From: Marmoricola sp. Leaf446
Lineage (GTDB): Bacteria; Actinomycetota; Actinomycetes; Propionibacteriales; Nocardioidaceae
NCBI RefSeq assembly: GCF_001424755.1
Contig: NZ_LMRF01000006.1
Location: forward strand, 289,862 to 353,861
Direction: 5' to 3'
DNA length: 64,000 nt
The position numbers and the translations under genes were made by a program. Positions 1 through 9,097 of this stretch are shown here, in pieces (the first letter of the stretch is position 1; each line of letters starts with the position of its first letter). The notes under the pieces are model-generated. The model saw only the letters and a list, made by a program, of their open reading frames with translations. It made no database searches and was not told where the DNA came from.

Positions 1-11
1 GAGGAAGCACC

Positions 12-1040
12 ATGGCCCTGGTCGAGCTGCGCGACGTGCACAAGACCTTCCCCGCCACCCGCGGCGGCACCGCCGTCGAGGCGATCCGCGGCGTCGACCT
101 GAGCGTCGAGGCGGGAGAGATCGTCGGGATCGTCGGCTACTCCGGCGCCGGCAAGTCCACGCTGGTGCGCCTGATCAACGCGCTCGAGTCGACGACTTCG
201 GGCAGCGTCCGCGTCGACGGGCGCGAGATCACCACGCTGCGCGAGAAGGAGCTGCGGCAGGTGCGGCTGGGGATCGGGATGATCTTCCAGCAGTTCAACC
301 TCTTCGACTCCCGCACGGTGTGGGGCAACGTCGCCTACCCGCTCCAGGTGGCCGGCGTCAGCAAGGCCGACCAGGCCAGGCGGATCTCGGACCTGCTGCA
401 CTTCGTGGGTCTGGCCGACAAGGCGCACTCCTACCCCGACCAGCTCTCCGGCGGGCAGAAGCAGCGCGTCGGCATCGCCCGGGCGCTCGCCACCTCCCCC
501 AGCCTGCTGCTGGCCGACGAGTCGACCAGCGCGCTGGACCCCGAGACGACCGAGGAGGTCCTCGCGCTGCTGCGCCGGGTCAACCGGGAGCTCGGCATCA
601 CCATCGTCGTCATCACCCACGAGATGGAGGTGGTGCGCTCGCTCGCCCACCGGGTCCTGGTGATGGAGGCCGGTCGCGTGGTCGAGGAGGGCCCCACGCT
701 GGAGGTTCTCTCGGCCCCGCAGCAGCCCGTCACCCGGCGCTTCGTCGGCACGATCATCGACGACGAGCCGGCCCCGGAGGTGCTCGACGCGCTCCGGGCG
801 CGCCACCCCGGCCGCTTCGTCAAGCTCGCCTTCCGCGGCTCCGAGACCCGGCAGGCCGATGTGTTCGCCGAGCTGCTGCGGCGCGAGGTGCGCTTCGAGC
901 TGGTCTACGGCGGCATCGAGGAGGTGCAGGGCGACACCTTCGGCAACCTCACCCTCGCGCTGGACGGTGACGCCGCTGCGGTCGACGACGCCGTCAACGC
1001 CCTGGCCGACCTCGTCCCCACCCAGGAGCTGGCCCGATGA
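12..1040 (+). CDS. metN: Methionine ABC transporter ATP-binding protein MetN
   Basis: ATPase subunit of a D/L-methionine importer; it drives the permease encoded directly downstream. The 342-residue protein has Walker A (GYSGAGKST, about residues 42-50), the ABC signature LSGGQ near residue 145 and Walker B (LLLADE, about 165-170) followed by the H-loop region VITHE. The last 80 or so residues, after the nucleotide-binding domain, match the position and style of the NIL regulatory domain that binds methionine in MetN. The stop overlaps the metI start by 4 bases (ATGA), so the two are translationally coupled. The ATG at 12 follows a GGAGG-like site at the window edge. The binding protein MetQ is not within the window downstream and probably lies upstream, outside it. 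Confidence 0.95.
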   Translation: MALVELRDVHKTFPATRGGTAVEAIRGVDLSVEAGEIVGIVGYSGAGKSTLVRLINALESTTSGSVRVDGREITTLREKELRQVRLGIGMIFQQFNLFDSRTVWGNVAYPLQVAGVSKADQARRISDLLHFVGLADKAHSYPDQLSGGQKQRVGIARALATSPSLLLADESTSALDPETTEEVLALLRRVNRELGITIVVITHEMEVVRSLAHRVLVMEAGRVVEEGPTLEVLSAPQQPVTRRFVGTIIDDEPAPEVLDALRARHPGRFVKLAFRGSETRQADVFAELLRREVRFELVYGGIEEVQGDTFGNLTLALDGDAAAVDDAVNALADLVPTQELAR

Positions 1041-1705
1041 ACCTCGACACCAACCTCCCCGACCTCTGGTCGCTGGTGTGGCAGGCGACCTTCGAGACGC
1101 TCTACATCGTCGCCATCACGCTCTTCCTCGGCGGCCTGCTCGGGCTGCTGCTCGGGCTCGCGCTCTACGTGACGCGGCGCGGTGGCCTGTACGCCAGCCG
1201 GGCGGCCAACCTGACCCTCAACGTGCTGGTGAACTTCTTCCGGCCGATCCCGTTCGTCATCTTCATCGCGGCCGTGCAGCCCCTGGCCCGGGTGGTCGTG
1301 GGCATCGGCATCGGCAACCGGGCGATCATCTTCGCCCTCACCCTCGCCGCGGCCTTCGGCATCAGCCGGATCGTCGAGCAGAACCTCGTCACCGTGCGGC
1401 CCGGGGTCATCGAGGCCGCCCGCTCGGTGGGCGCCAGCCGGCTGCGCATCATCGGCACCGTGCTGGTGCCCGAGGCCCTGGGCCCGCTCATCCTCGGCTA
1501 CACCTACGCCTTCGTGGCGATCGTCGACATGTCCGCCATCGCGGGCGTCGTCGGTGGCGGCGGCCTGGGCAACTTCGCCCTGCAGTACGGCTACCGCCAG
1601 TTCGACACCGTCGTCACCTGGACCGCCGTGCTGATCATCGTCGTCCTCGTCCAGCTCGTGCAGCTGCTCGGCAACGTCCTCGCCCGCCGGGTGCTGCGGC
1701 GGTAG
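1037..1705 (+). CDS. metI: Methionine ABC transporter permease MetI
   Basis: Membrane permease of the methionine importer, 222 residues, with about five hydrophobic segments. The cytoplasmic coupling loop is visible as EAARSVGASRLRIIG (about residues 125-140), the EAA motif that docks on MetN. The length is typical of MetI (about 217-225 residues). It overlaps metN by 4 bases. The family and the neighbour agree, so the assignment is firm; the transported substrate is inferred from the family. Confidence 0.94.
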   Translation: MNLDTNLPDLWSLVWQATFETLYIVAITLFLGGLLGLLLGLALYVTRRGGLYASRAANLTLNVLVNFFRPIPFVIFIAAVQPLARVVVGIGIGNRAIIFALTLAAAFGISRIVEQNLVTVRPGVIEAARSVGASRLRIIGTVLVPEALGPLILGYTYAFVAIVDMSAIAGVVGGGGLGNFALQYGYRQFDTVVTWTAVLIIVVLVQLVQLLGNVLARRVLRR

Positions 1706-1740
1706 GTGGCCGCCCGGGTCGCACCCCCGGTCCGTGTCCC

Positions 1741-2607
1741 TCAGCCGCGGTAGGGCCGGAGCGCGGAGTGCACGTGCACCCGGCCGGGTCCGTAGCGACC
1801 GTCGAGCTCGTCCTGGAGGCTGCCGTCGTCGTGGACGACGTAGGCACTGACCCGGCTGCGGCCGGCGCTGGTGGTGAGCACCCCCGGCCGGATGTGCACC
1901 TCCTCGACGATGCGTCGGAGCCGCTGGGCGGTGATGCCGACCCGTCGGGTGACGCACAGCGCGCCACCCCACGTCCGGCGCAGCGTCGCCTCTGTCTGCC
2001 GGGCGTCGCCGGAGACCACCACGTGCAGCACGGCCTGGTCCGGTTCGGGCAACCGACCGGCGTCGAGCGGTTCGCCGCTGTCGTCGAGCTCGCCGTCCAG
2101 CGAGGTGTCGAGGTCCTCCAGCCACGAGTCCACGAAGCCGGGCAGCAGGCTCGCCGCGTGCAGTGTGTCCTCCATCGCCTCCGCGGTCGTGGTGGCGTGG
2201 TCGACGACCCGCCACCCGCCCGGCGGCGGCACGCACGGGGCCACGTCCGACACCGGCGAAGCGGTCGGCCCCGGGTCGTCGTCGAAGTCGTGCGGGTCGA
2301 CGTCCGGGACCTCGGAGACCGGTGCGACGGGCCGCGCCACCGGGGGCCGGGTGAGGGTGAACACGCCGCGGGCACAGGTGCCGACGACCGTGTAGTCACC
2401 CCAGGTGGTCCCGTCGAGCGTCTCGTGGCCGGTGACCGACGCCCAGTCCCAGTTGGTGATGTCGGGTCCGCTGCCCTGGGGCGGGTTGGACGTCATCAGG
2501 AACCCGAGGCACAGCTGGGGGCCGTGGTCCGGCGACTCCAGGACCCATCCCGATCCGACCAGCTCGGGTGCTGGGCCGGTCGTCGTCTGCTCGTCGGTCA
2601 CCGGCAC
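1741..2607 (-). CDS. Hypothetical protein, 288 aa
   Basis: I do not recognise this protein. It starts at a GTG (2607) and overlaps the end of the preceding membrane-protein gene by 10 bases, so the two are probably one operon. It is rich in acidic residues and Pro in the middle (about residues 85-125), has no signal peptide or membrane segment, and repeats short VVxGDARQTEAT-like stretches in its C-terminal half. Strong high-GC codon bias supports coding. It may be a soluble partner of the small membrane protein encoded upstream. It converges on metI. Confidence 0.7.
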   Translation of the reverse strand: MPVTDEQTTTGPAPELVGSGWVLESPDHGPQLCLGFLMTSNPPQGSGPDITNWDWASVTGHETLDGTTWGDYTVVGTCARGVFTLTRPPVARPVAPVSEVPDVDPHDFDDDPGPTASPVSDVAPCVPPPGGWRVVDHATTTAEAMEDTLHAASLLPGFVDSWLEDLDTSLDGELDDSGEPLDAGRLPEPDQAVLHVVVSGDARQTEATLRRTWGGALCVTRRVGITAQRLRRIVEEVHIRPGVLTTSAGRSRVSAYVVHDDGSLQDELDGRYGPGRVHVHSALRPYRG

Positions 2608-3014
2608 GTCACCGAGAGGACATGGGGGTAGGACCCGGACCCGAACGGACGCGTCACCTCGAGAAGACCGACCTCGACCTCGACCCTGACCCCGCTCTCA
2701 CGCAGGCACGGCGGCACGGTGTCGTCACCGGTCTCCTCCCCGGACCTCCACACCACGTCCTCGAGCGCAAACCAGACGTCCTCGCCGCCCTCGGTCGTGA
2801 AGGTCGCGACCGGGACGTCCGCCGCCACCCGCGACGCCGTCCCGGACACGACCTGGGGATGGTGCGCCGACCACGGCGAACGGAGCCCGACGAGGTAGCC
2901 AGCGACCACCAGCGCGGTGACGGCGACGGTCGTCCACACCACGACCCGTGGCCGCGGCCGGCGCCGAGCAGCGGCGTCGGCGTGGGCTGCATCGCGGGCG
3001 TCGGTCACGGCCAT
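2598..3014 (-). CDS. Hypothetical small membrane-anchored protein, 138 aa
   Basis: Short protein with a basic Ala/Arg-rich N-terminus followed by one hydrophobic segment (VVVWTTVAVTALVVAGYLVG, about residues 25-44) and an extracytoplasmic C-terminal portion with two Cys residues (PCLRESG and the terminal SVTCR), which could form a disulfide. This is typical of an actinobacterial membrane-anchored exported protein of unknown role. Its ATG at 3014 is the first start downstream of the tmRNA 3' end. It is cotranscribed with the 288-aa gene, which it overlaps. Confidence 0.7.
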   Translation of the reverse strand: MAVTDARDAAHADAAARRRPRPRVVVWTTVAVTALVVAGYLVGLRSPWSAHHPQVVSGTASRVAADVPVATFTTEGGEDVWFALEDVVWRSGEETGDDTVPPCLRESGVRVEVEVGLLEVTRPFGSGSYPHVLSVTCR

Positions 3015-3166
3015 GACGTCAGTATCGGTCCCGAGCCGCCCCTGCCGCCGGGCAATGGTCCGGAACCGCGGGCTCGACGGCTCGACACACGGCCCACGCG
3101 TGCCCGGACGTGCGAGACGCCCCGGGCCGGTGGCCGTGGGGCGTCTCCTCGTGAGGGCTGTGGTGA

Positions 3167-3536
3167 TGGTGGAGCTGGCGGGAATCGAACCCGCGTCCTA
3201 GAGCGCCGTGCCAGGTCTTCTCCGGGTGCAGTTCGTGATGTCGCTTTTCTCGGCCCCGGCGCTCCCACGAACAGGTCGCCGACGGGCCCAGTCAGGAAAA
3301 AGTCCCGATCGACCCTCCTGACAGGAGTCGATCAGCAAGCCCTCTAGATGACGTCAGGGTCCGGGACGAGGGCAGATGCCCGGTCTGACGCTCCGATCAC
3401 TGCTCAGGCAGCGAGTTCGAAGTCAGTGCGATTGGAGTCGGCACTTGTGGTTTCCAACGGACGTTTACGAGATGACGTTGGCTTCTCGACCCGCTTCTCC
3501 TGGGACCAACGACCCCAGTCGAAACCAATCAGCCCC
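3167..3536 (-). ncRNA. ssrA: Transfer-messenger RNA (tmRNA)
   Basis: Rescues stalled ribosomes together with SmpB. On the minus strand the 3' end reads GGTTCGATTCCCGCC then AGCTCCACCA, a T-arm plus acceptor stem with encoded CCA (3167-3169). The 5' end GGGGCTG (3536-3530) can pair with CAGCTCC of the 3' acceptor strand. The length of about 370 nt is normal. The tag frame lies at 3442-3404: A-D-S-N-R-T-D-F-E-L-A-A then TGA. This is the actinobacterial type of degradation tag with a terminal LAA. smpB lies about 2.8 kb away on the same strand, with two proteases and an amidohydrolase between. Exact 5' processing is inferred from the pairing. Confidence 0.93.
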
Positions 3537-3595
3537 TCTTGAGTTGTGCAGCGCCAGTGTAACCGCGCGGACCGACATCGGCATTCCCGTACCGG

Positions 3596-4540
3596 TCAGG
3601 GGCGGGTGCCCGGCGGCGTGGCCGGCGCCCCGAACAGCTCGACCCCGTTGTGCCACAGCACCCGGCGCAGCCAGTCCTCCCCGAGCCCCGGGTGGCGCTC
3701 CCCCAGCGCGAGCAGGCCGTCGAGCTGCTCGCGGTAGGGGTAGGGGATGGTCGGGAAGTCGCTGCCGAGCAGCACCTTGTCGCCGAGGTCGGCCAGCCGC
3801 GGCAGCAGGTCGTGGGGGTAAGGCGCGTCGCCGTCGAAGAAGTCGGTGAACACCATCGTGGTGTCCAGCCGCACGTGCTTGTGGGTCTCGGCGAGCTCGA
3901 GGAAATCGGCGTACTCCGGGGCGCCCATGTGGGCAACCACGACGGGCAGCCGAGGGTGCCGCTCCAGCAGCCGTCGGAGGTACGCCGGCCCGGTGAACGC
4001 GTTGCCGACCGGGCCCGACCCCACGTGGGTGACGACGGGGACCCCGGCGTCCTCGACCAGGCCCCACGCCCCGTCGAGCAACGGGTCGTCGAGGGCGAAC
4101 TCCCCCACCTGGGTGTGCAGCTTGAACACCTCCACCCCCGCCTCGATCGACGCCTCGACGTAGTCGGCCACGCCCTCCTCGGGGTAGAACGTCGCCGACC
4201 ACAGGCACTCCTCGACCTCGGCGGCGAAGTCGCGCGCCCAGTCGTTGAGCCAGGTCGCGACGCCGGGCCGGTGCGCGTAGGGCAGCGCCGAGAAGCGGCG
4301 TACGCCCAGCGCCCGCAGCTGCGCGACCCGGTGGGCGTGGGGCTCGCGGTAGCGGATCGGCCAGTCACGACCGATCTTGGGGCCCGCCTGGTCGAAGACC
4401 GCCCAGACCTTGTCCTGGATCGACTGCGGCAGGAAGTGGACGTGGACGTCGAAGAGACCCGGGAGCCCGAGGGCGCGCCACACGGGTGCGACCTCGGGCT
4501 CGTCGGAGGCGAAGAGCTCCGCGGGCAGGCCGTCGGTCAC
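3596..4540 (-). CDS. Amidohydrolase family metal-dependent hydrolase
   Basis: Putative TIM-barrel hydrolase of the amidohydrolase-2 (PF04909-like) type, 314 residues. An early metal-binding motif is visible (DVHVHF, about residue 30), followed by THVGSG, HMGAPEY and a late GSDFP segment, which fit the HxH, His, His and Asp ligands of the fold. The substrate is unknown. The start is a GTG at 4540 whose bases overlap the TGA of the upstream trypsin-like protease (GTGA), implying coupled translation, which is unusual for a cytosolic hydrolase behind a secreted protease. No signal peptide is present. Confidence 0.85.
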   Translation of the reverse strand: MTDGLPAELFASDEPEVAPVWRALGLPGLFDVHVHFLPQSIQDKVWAVFDQAGPKIGRDWPIRYREPHAHRVAQLRALGVRRFSALPYAHRPGVATWLNDWARDFAAEVEECLWSATFYPEEGVADYVEASIEAGVEVFKLHTQVGEFALDDPLLDGAWGLVEDAGVPVVTHVGSGPVGNAFTGPAYLRRLLERHPRLPVVVAHMGAPEYADFLELAETHKHVRLDTTMVFTDFFDGDAPYPHDLLPRLADLGDKVLLGSDFPTIPYPYREQLDGLLALGERHPGLGEDWLRRVLWHNGVELFGAPATPPGTRP

Positions 4541-5382
4541 AGGCCGAACGTTGCCAGCCAGTCCTGGGCGGCGGTGATGTCGACCCGCTGGTAGCCGCCG
4601 AGGTAGCGGCAGTTGTCGGTGTAGCCGTAGCTGGTGACCGCGACGATCCTGCCCTGGTAGAACACCGGGCCACCGGAGTCGCCGAAGCAGGTGCCGCCGG
4701 TGCCCTTGTTGTCGTTGGGGTTGCCGTTGGTCTGCAGGATCTGCGGCGTCAGCTTCTGGCCCGGCATGTCGACGTAGCGCCGGATCAGGGGGTAGCTCAT
4801 CGGCTGCGGCTTCTGCGGTCCGTTGTCCGGCTTGCGCACCTCGGTGCCGTAGCCGACGGCGGTGAACAGCGTCTTGGACAGGTCGGAGGTCTTGATGCGG
4901 TCCAGCGTGCCAAGGCCCGCGATCGAGGCCGGGGCGATCCCCGACACGGGCCGGTCAAGCACGACGACGCCGACGTCGTTCCAGTTGCGGGGATCGGTGA
5001 AGTCGGAGTAGTCCGGGTGGGTGGAGGGCGTGCCCGACAAGTAGCCGGCCTTCTCGAGCTCGGTCTGCGTGTAGCCCGCGTCGACGTCGGCCGCGACAGG
5101 CAGCGGCGAGGGCGGGGCCTCGGCGATGACCGAGTCGAAGTCGATCGCGACCTTCCCGTCGACCCCGTCGGTGCAGTGCGCCGCGGTCAGCACGACCGTC
5201 GGGCTGACCAGGGTGCCGCTGCAGCGGTAGCGGCCGGTGTCGGTGTAGGAGACGAGCAGGCCGACGTTGGGGTGCCGCTCACCGTCGGGGGTGCCGCCGG
5301 TGCTGGCCGACGCCGGGGCGGCGAGTGCCAGCGGGGCGACGAGAGCGGCGGCGAACGCCGCGAGGAGGTGTCGTGGGTGCAT
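4537..5382 (-). CDS. Secreted trypsin-like serine protease (S1 family), copy 1
   Basis: Exported chymotrypsin-fold protease of 281 residues. I chose the ATG at 5382 because it opens a clear signal peptide (MHPRHLLAAFAAALVAPLAL, with an ASA cleavage site); the open frame upstream of it is Arg-rich and lacks this. The triad is present: His in LTAAHC, Asp in NWNDVGVVVLD, Ser in CFGDSGGP. Extra Cys residues suggest disulfides (RCSGT/AAHC; NCRYLGG). It is a close relative of the next gene upstream, from which it is separated by 68 bases, so the pair is a tandem duplication. Substrate unknown. Confidence 0.92.
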   Translation of the reverse strand: MHPRHLLAAFAAALVAPLALAAPASASTGGTPDGERHPNVGLLVSYTDTGRYRCSGTLVSPTVVLTAAHCTDGVDGKVAIDFDSVIAEAPPSPLPVAADVDAGYTQTELEKAGYLSGTPSTHPDYSDFTDPRNWNDVGVVVLDRPVSGIAPASIAGLGTLDRIKTSDLSKTLFTAVGYGTEVRKPDNGPQKPQPMSYPLIRRYVDMPGQKLTPQILQTNGNPNDNKGTGGTCFGDSGGPVFYQGRIVAVTSYGYTDNCRYLGGYQRVDITAAQDWLATFGL

Positions 5383-5450
5383 GGGTGCTGCCTTCCGAGG
5401 TCCGAGGAGTCCGAGGCCTCGCACCCTAGCCCCCGGGTCCGACGACCTCG

Positions 5451-6320
5451 CTAGACGCCGAACCAGGCCAGCCAGGTGCGCGCCACGGAGATGTCGACGC
5501 GCTGGAAGCCCTGCACCGAGCGGCACTTCTCGCCGCTGCCGTTGCTGTAGCTGGTCACGGCCGCGATCGCGCCGCCGAAGTAGACCGGGCCGCCGGAGTC
5601 ACCGACGCAGGTCTCGCCGAGCTCGTCGCTGTTGGAGGTGCCGTTGGTCTGCAGCACCTGCGGGGTCAGCTTCTGGCCGGGCATGTCCACCGTGCGGCGC
5701 AGGAGCGGGTAGGTCATCGGCGTGGCCTTCTGGGGACCCACGAGCGGCTTGCGCACCTCCGAGCCGTAGCCCACGGCGCGGAAGACCGTCGAGGACAGCT
5801 GGCTCTTGACGATGGTGTCGAGGCTGCCGATCGGCGCCAGCGGGGCCGGGGCGATGTCGGTGACGGGCTCGTCGAGGAGCACGACGGCGACGTCGTTCCA
5901 GTTGTTGAGGTCGGTGAACCCGGAGTACTGCGGATGGGAGACGTGGGTGCCGCTGCGCAGGCCGGCCGCGGCGAGCTCGGCGTCGGTGTAGCCGGCCGCG
6001 GTGTCCGCGGCGGGCGGGATCGGCAGCGGCGGCTCCTCGGCGATGACGGAGTCGAAGGTGACCGCGACCTCGCCGGCGGCGTCGTCGAAGCAGTGGGCGG
6101 CGCTCAGCACGACCGTCGGGGTGACCAGGGTGCCGCTGCAGCGGACGCGGAAGCCCTCGGAGTAGAGCACCAGCAGCCCCGTGGCGGGGTGGGCCGCACC
6201 GTCGGCGGTGCCGTTGGTGCTCGCCTGGGCGGTGCCGCCGGGCGAGGCCACGGCCAGGCCGGAGGCGGCGACCAGGGCGGTGAGGACGGCGGCGGCGCGG
6301 CGGCGCAGCTGGGTTCGCAT
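5451..6320 (-). CDS. Secreted trypsin-like serine protease (S1 family), copy 2
   Basis: Paralogue of the neighbouring protease, 289 residues. It begins with an Arg-rich n-region and hydrophobic signal sequence ending in AQAST. The triad is intact: LSAAHC, NWNDVAVVLLD and CVGDSGGP. Long blocks are shared with copy 1, for example VDMPGQKLTPQVLQTNG against VDMPGQKLTPQILQTNG, and SVIAEEPPLP against SVIAEAPPSP. Divergence is concentrated at the N-terminus and in the loop before the C-terminal Cys. It lies between smpB and copy 1 on the same strand. Confidence 0.92.
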   Translation of the reverse strand: MRTQLRRRAAAVLTALVAASGLAVASPGGTAQASTNGTADGAAHPATGLLVLYSEGFRVRCSGTLVTPTVVLSAAHCFDDAAGEVAVTFDSVIAEEPPLPIPPAADTAAGYTDAELAAAGLRSGTHVSHPQYSGFTDLNNWNDVAVVLLDEPVTDIAPAPLAPIGSLDTIVKSQLSSTVFRAVGYGSEVRKPLVGPQKATPMTYPLLRRTVDMPGQKLTPQVLQTNGTSNSDELGETCVGDSGGPVYFGGAIAAVTSYSNGSGEKCRSVQGFQRVDISVARTWLAWFGV

Positions 6321-6361
6321 GCGCCCAGCGAACCAGAAGGGTCAGCCCCGCGTGCGCGTTT

Positions 6362-6838
6362 TCACCCCATCCCCTTCAGCCGCCGACCCACCGCCTCGCG
6401 CGCGTCGCGGTCGGCCTGCCGGGCGGCGATGGCGTGTCGCTTGTCGTAGGACTTCTTGCCGCGCGCCAGCGCCAGCTCCACCTTGGCCCGGCCGTCCTTG
6501 AAGTAGAGCGACAGCGGGATCAGGGTGTAGCCGCGCTCGTTGACCCGACGCTCGAGCTTGTCGATCTCGGCGCGGTGCATCAGCAGCTTGCGGACGCGCC
6601 GCGGCTCGTGGTTGGTCCAGGTGCCCTGGGTGTACTCCGGGATGTGCACGCCGTGGAGGTAGGCCTCGCCGTGGTCGACCTCGGCGAACCCGTCGACCAG
6701 GGTGGCGCGGCCGGCCCGCAGCGACTTGACCTCGGTGCCGACGAGCACGAGGCCCGCCTCGAGGGTGTCGTCGATGTGGTAGTCGTAGCGCGCCTTGCGG
6801 TTCTGCGCCACGAGCTTGTGACCCTGCTCCTTGACCAT
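6362..6838 (-). CDS. smpB: SsrA-binding protein SmpB
   Basis: RNA-binding partner of tmRNA in trans-translation, 158 residues, the usual size. Family motifs are visible: [11 protein letters not shown] near the N-terminus, [15 protein letters not shown], the [18 protein letters not shown] block, and the basic C-terminal tail [19 protein letters not shown] that mimics the anticodon stem. It is separated from the M23 hydrolase by only 43 bases and follows ftsEX in the conserved actinobacterial order prfB-ftsE-ftsX-hydrolase-smpB-ssrA. Confidence 0.97.
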   Translation of the reverse strand: MVKEQGHKLVAQNRKARYDYHIDDTLEAGLVLVGTEVKSLRAGRATLVDGFAEVDHGEAYLHGVHIPEYTQGTWTNHEPRRVRKLLMHRAEIDKLERRVNERGYTLIPLSLYFKDGRAKVELALARGKKSYDKRHAIAARQADRDAREAVGRRLKGMG

Positions 6839-6881
6839 CCGACCATCCTCCCAGGTCGGGCCAGCGACGGTGCGCTGCGTG

Positions 6882-8117
6882 TCAGAGGTAGCGCATCGGG
6901 TCGACGGGGTTCCCGTCGAGCAGCGCGCTGAAGTGGAGGTGGCAGCCCGTGGACCACCCGGTCGACCCGGAGTAGCCGATGACCTGCCCGCGGCTGACCC
7001 GCTGGCCCGTGCCCACGGCGTAGGAGCTGAGGTGGTTGTAGACCACCGTGAGGTTCTTCCCGTTGACCTGGCCGAGGTCGAGGTAGAGCCGGTTGCCGTA
7101 GACGTCGGACCAGGCGCGCGAGATCACGGTGCCGGTGCCGGCGGCGACGTTGGCGGTGCCGCAGGGGGCGGAGAAGTCGGTGCCGTCGTGCAGGCCGTAG
7201 TAGCCGTAGATCGGGTGGACCCGGTAGCCGTAGGGCGAGGTCACCCCGCCGGGGACGGGTCGCTGGAGGAAGCTCGCCGCGTCGCCGCTGAAGCCGCCTC
7301 GCTGGCGGGCGGCCCGGGCGAGGATCAGCTCGCGGATCTTGCGGGCCTGCTGCTCGGCCTCGCGCAGCTGGGCCGCGTCGGCGACCCGCGCCTGCCGGGC
7401 CTCGGCGGTGGCGGCGGCACGTCCCTTGACCAGGGTGGCCACCTCGGTGCGGGCGGAGGCGGCCTGCTGCTCGAGGTCCTGGCGCAGGGCGAGGTTGTCG
7501 GCGGCCGCGGCACGCTGCTCGGCGACGACCGCGCGGGCCGCCTCGACCTTCTGCTCCTCCGCCACCATCTCGGCGCGGGCCTCGCGCAGCACGTCGAGGG
7601 TGTTGTCCTGGCGGCTCATCAGGGAGTCGACGGTGTTGAGCTGGCTGGTGGCCTCAGCGGGGTCCTGGCTGTTGAGCACCACCGCGAGACCCATCAGCTG
7701 GGGGTCGCCGTTGACGTACATGTTGGCGGCGAGCCGGCCGATGTCGGCCCGCTGCCGGCGTACGCGCTCACGCGCCTGCTCCAGCGCCGCCTGCGCCCGC
7801 TCCAGCCTGATCTCGGCCGCCTCGAGCTGGGCCTGCATCTCCTGGTCGAGCCGCCGCGCCTCGCCCAGCTGCGACTGCGCCGTCTCGAGCCTGCGCTGCG
7901 CCCCGCCGAGCCGCTCGCGTGCCGCCTGGAGCTTCCTGGCCGCCGCGGACAGCTGGTCGGAGGACTCCTGCAGGTCGTCCTGGGCCGAGCGGACGCTGCC
8001 CCGCGCGTCGCGTTCGCGGTCGCGCAGGTCGTCGGCCGAGGCCAGCGGGACGGTCACGGCGAGGCTGGACAGGGCCAGGATCGCGGTGAGCGCCGTCCGG
8101 GGAAGGGGACGAGGCAC
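6882..8117 (-). CDS. M23 family peptidoglycan hydrolase with coiled coils (EnvC/CwlO-like), FtsEX partner
   Basis: Exported murein endopeptidase, 411 residues. It has a signal sequence ([20 protein letters not shown]), two long Ala/Gln/Arg-rich coiled-coil stretches (about residues 30-130 and 170-260), and a C-terminal LytM/M23 domain with zinc ligands in [11 protein letters not shown] and the HLHFSAL motif. It sits directly downstream of ftsEX, and in several bacteria FtsX contacts the coiled coil of such hydrolases to activate them at the septum. That role here is inferred from architecture and position. The domain appears catalytically complete. Confidence 0.93.
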   Translation of the reverse strand: MPRPLPRTALTAILALSSLAVTVPLASADDLRDRERDARGSVRSAQDDLQESSDQLSAAARKLQAARERLGGAQRRLETAQSQLGEARRLDQEMQAQLEAAEIRLERAQAALEQARERVRRQRADIGRLAANMYVNGDPQLMGLAVVLNSQDPAEATSQLNTVDSLMSRQDNTLDVLREARAEMVAEEQKVEAARAVVAEQRAAAADNLALRQDLEQQAASARTEVATLVKGRAAATAEARQARVADAAQLREAEQQARKIRELILARAARQRGGFSGDAASFLQRPVPGGVTSPYGYRVHPIYGYYGLHDGTDFSAPCGTANVAAGTGTVISRAWSDVYGNRLYLDLGQVNGKNLTVVYNHLSSYAVGTGQRVSRGQVIGYSGSTGWSTGCHLHFSALLDGNPVDPMRYL

Positions 8118-8169
8118 CGAGTCTGCCGATCTTTGGGGAAGTAGGCCCGGCGACCGTAACCGACCGGGC

Positions 8170-9087
8170 TCAGACCTTGAGGTATTTGCGGGTCATCACG
8201 AGTGTCGGCAGCAGCGTCAGCGCCAGCCCGAGCGCCGCCACGCCGCCGATGGCCAGGAAGGAGTCCTGCCAGTCGACCCACTCCACGATGTTGGAGGTGG
8301 GGCGCAGCATCCCGTAGATCACGACGTACATGAAGACCAGCAGCGTGCCGGCCGCGAGTCCCACCCCGACGAGCGCGGCGACCAGCGTCTCGATGAGGAA
8401 CGGCAGCGAGATGTAGAGCCGCGAGGCCCCCACGAGCCGCATGATGCCGATCTCCTTGCGCCGGGCGTACGCCGCCATCCGGATCGTGTTGCCGACCTGC
8501 ATGATCGCGGCCAGCAGCAGGAACGCCGCCACCGCGATCGCCCCCCACTTCATGACCTCCATCCAGAAGTAGATCGGCTTGAGCACCTGGCGCAGGTCCC
8601 GCACCGCGGCGACGCCCTGCTGGTCGGTCAGCGCCTGGGAGATCCCCTGGAACTCGTTGGGGTCCTTGAGCTTGACCCAGTAGGACTCCTGCATGTCCTT
8701 GGCCGTGACGGTGGAGTAGATCTCCTGCTCGGACTTGTCCTTGGACAGGTAGACCCGCTTCCAGGTCTCGAAGGCCTGCTCCTTGGTCTGCAGGTAGTAG
8801 GACGCGACCTCGGGGTTGGTGCTCACGGTCTGCTCGATGGCGGCCTTCTGCTCGGGCGTCACCTCGCCGTCGCAGGTCGGGACCTGGCTGTTCTGGTTGC
8901 ACATGAACACGGTGATCTGCAGCTTGGAGCCCCAGAACCGTTCGGCCTTGTCGGCCTGGGAGTTCAGCAGCAGCCCCATCCCGACCAGCGTGAGCGAGAC
9001 GAAGATCGTCACGACGAGCGCGATCGACATCGACACGTTGCGGCGCAGGCCGGTGCGGGTCTCGGAGAAGACGTAGCGGAGGTGCAC
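8170..9087 (-). CDS. ftsX: Cell division protein FtsX (permease-like)
   Basis: Integral membrane partner of FtsE, 305 residues. One N-terminal transmembrane segment (about residues 20-42) is followed by a large extracytoplasmic loop with a Cys pair (VFMCNQNSQVPTCDG) and three C-terminal membrane segments, including IAVAAFLLLAAIMQVGNTIR and LVAALVGVGLAAGTLLVFM. The cytoplasmic motif RRKEIGIMRLVGAS is characteristic of FtsX/MacB-type permeases. It is 10 bases from ftsE. The extracellular loop is the expected docking site for the hydrolase encoded next. Confidence 0.97.
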   Translation of the reverse strand: MHLRYVFSETRTGLRRNVSMSIALVVTIFVSLTLVGMGLLLNSQADKAERFWGSKLQITVFMCNQNSQVPTCDGEVTPEQKAAIEQTVSTNPEVASYYLQTKEQAFETWKRVYLSKDKSEQEIYSTVTAKDMQESYWVKLKDPNEFQGISQALTDQQGVAAVRDLRQVLKPIYFWMEVMKWGAIAVAAFLLLAAIMQVGNTIRMAAYARRKEIGIMRLVGASRLYISLPFLIETLVAALVGVGLAAGTLLVFMYVVIYGMLRPTSNIVEWVDWQDSFLAIGGVAALGLALTLLPTLVMTRKYLKV

Positions 9088-9097
9088 GAGCGGACTC

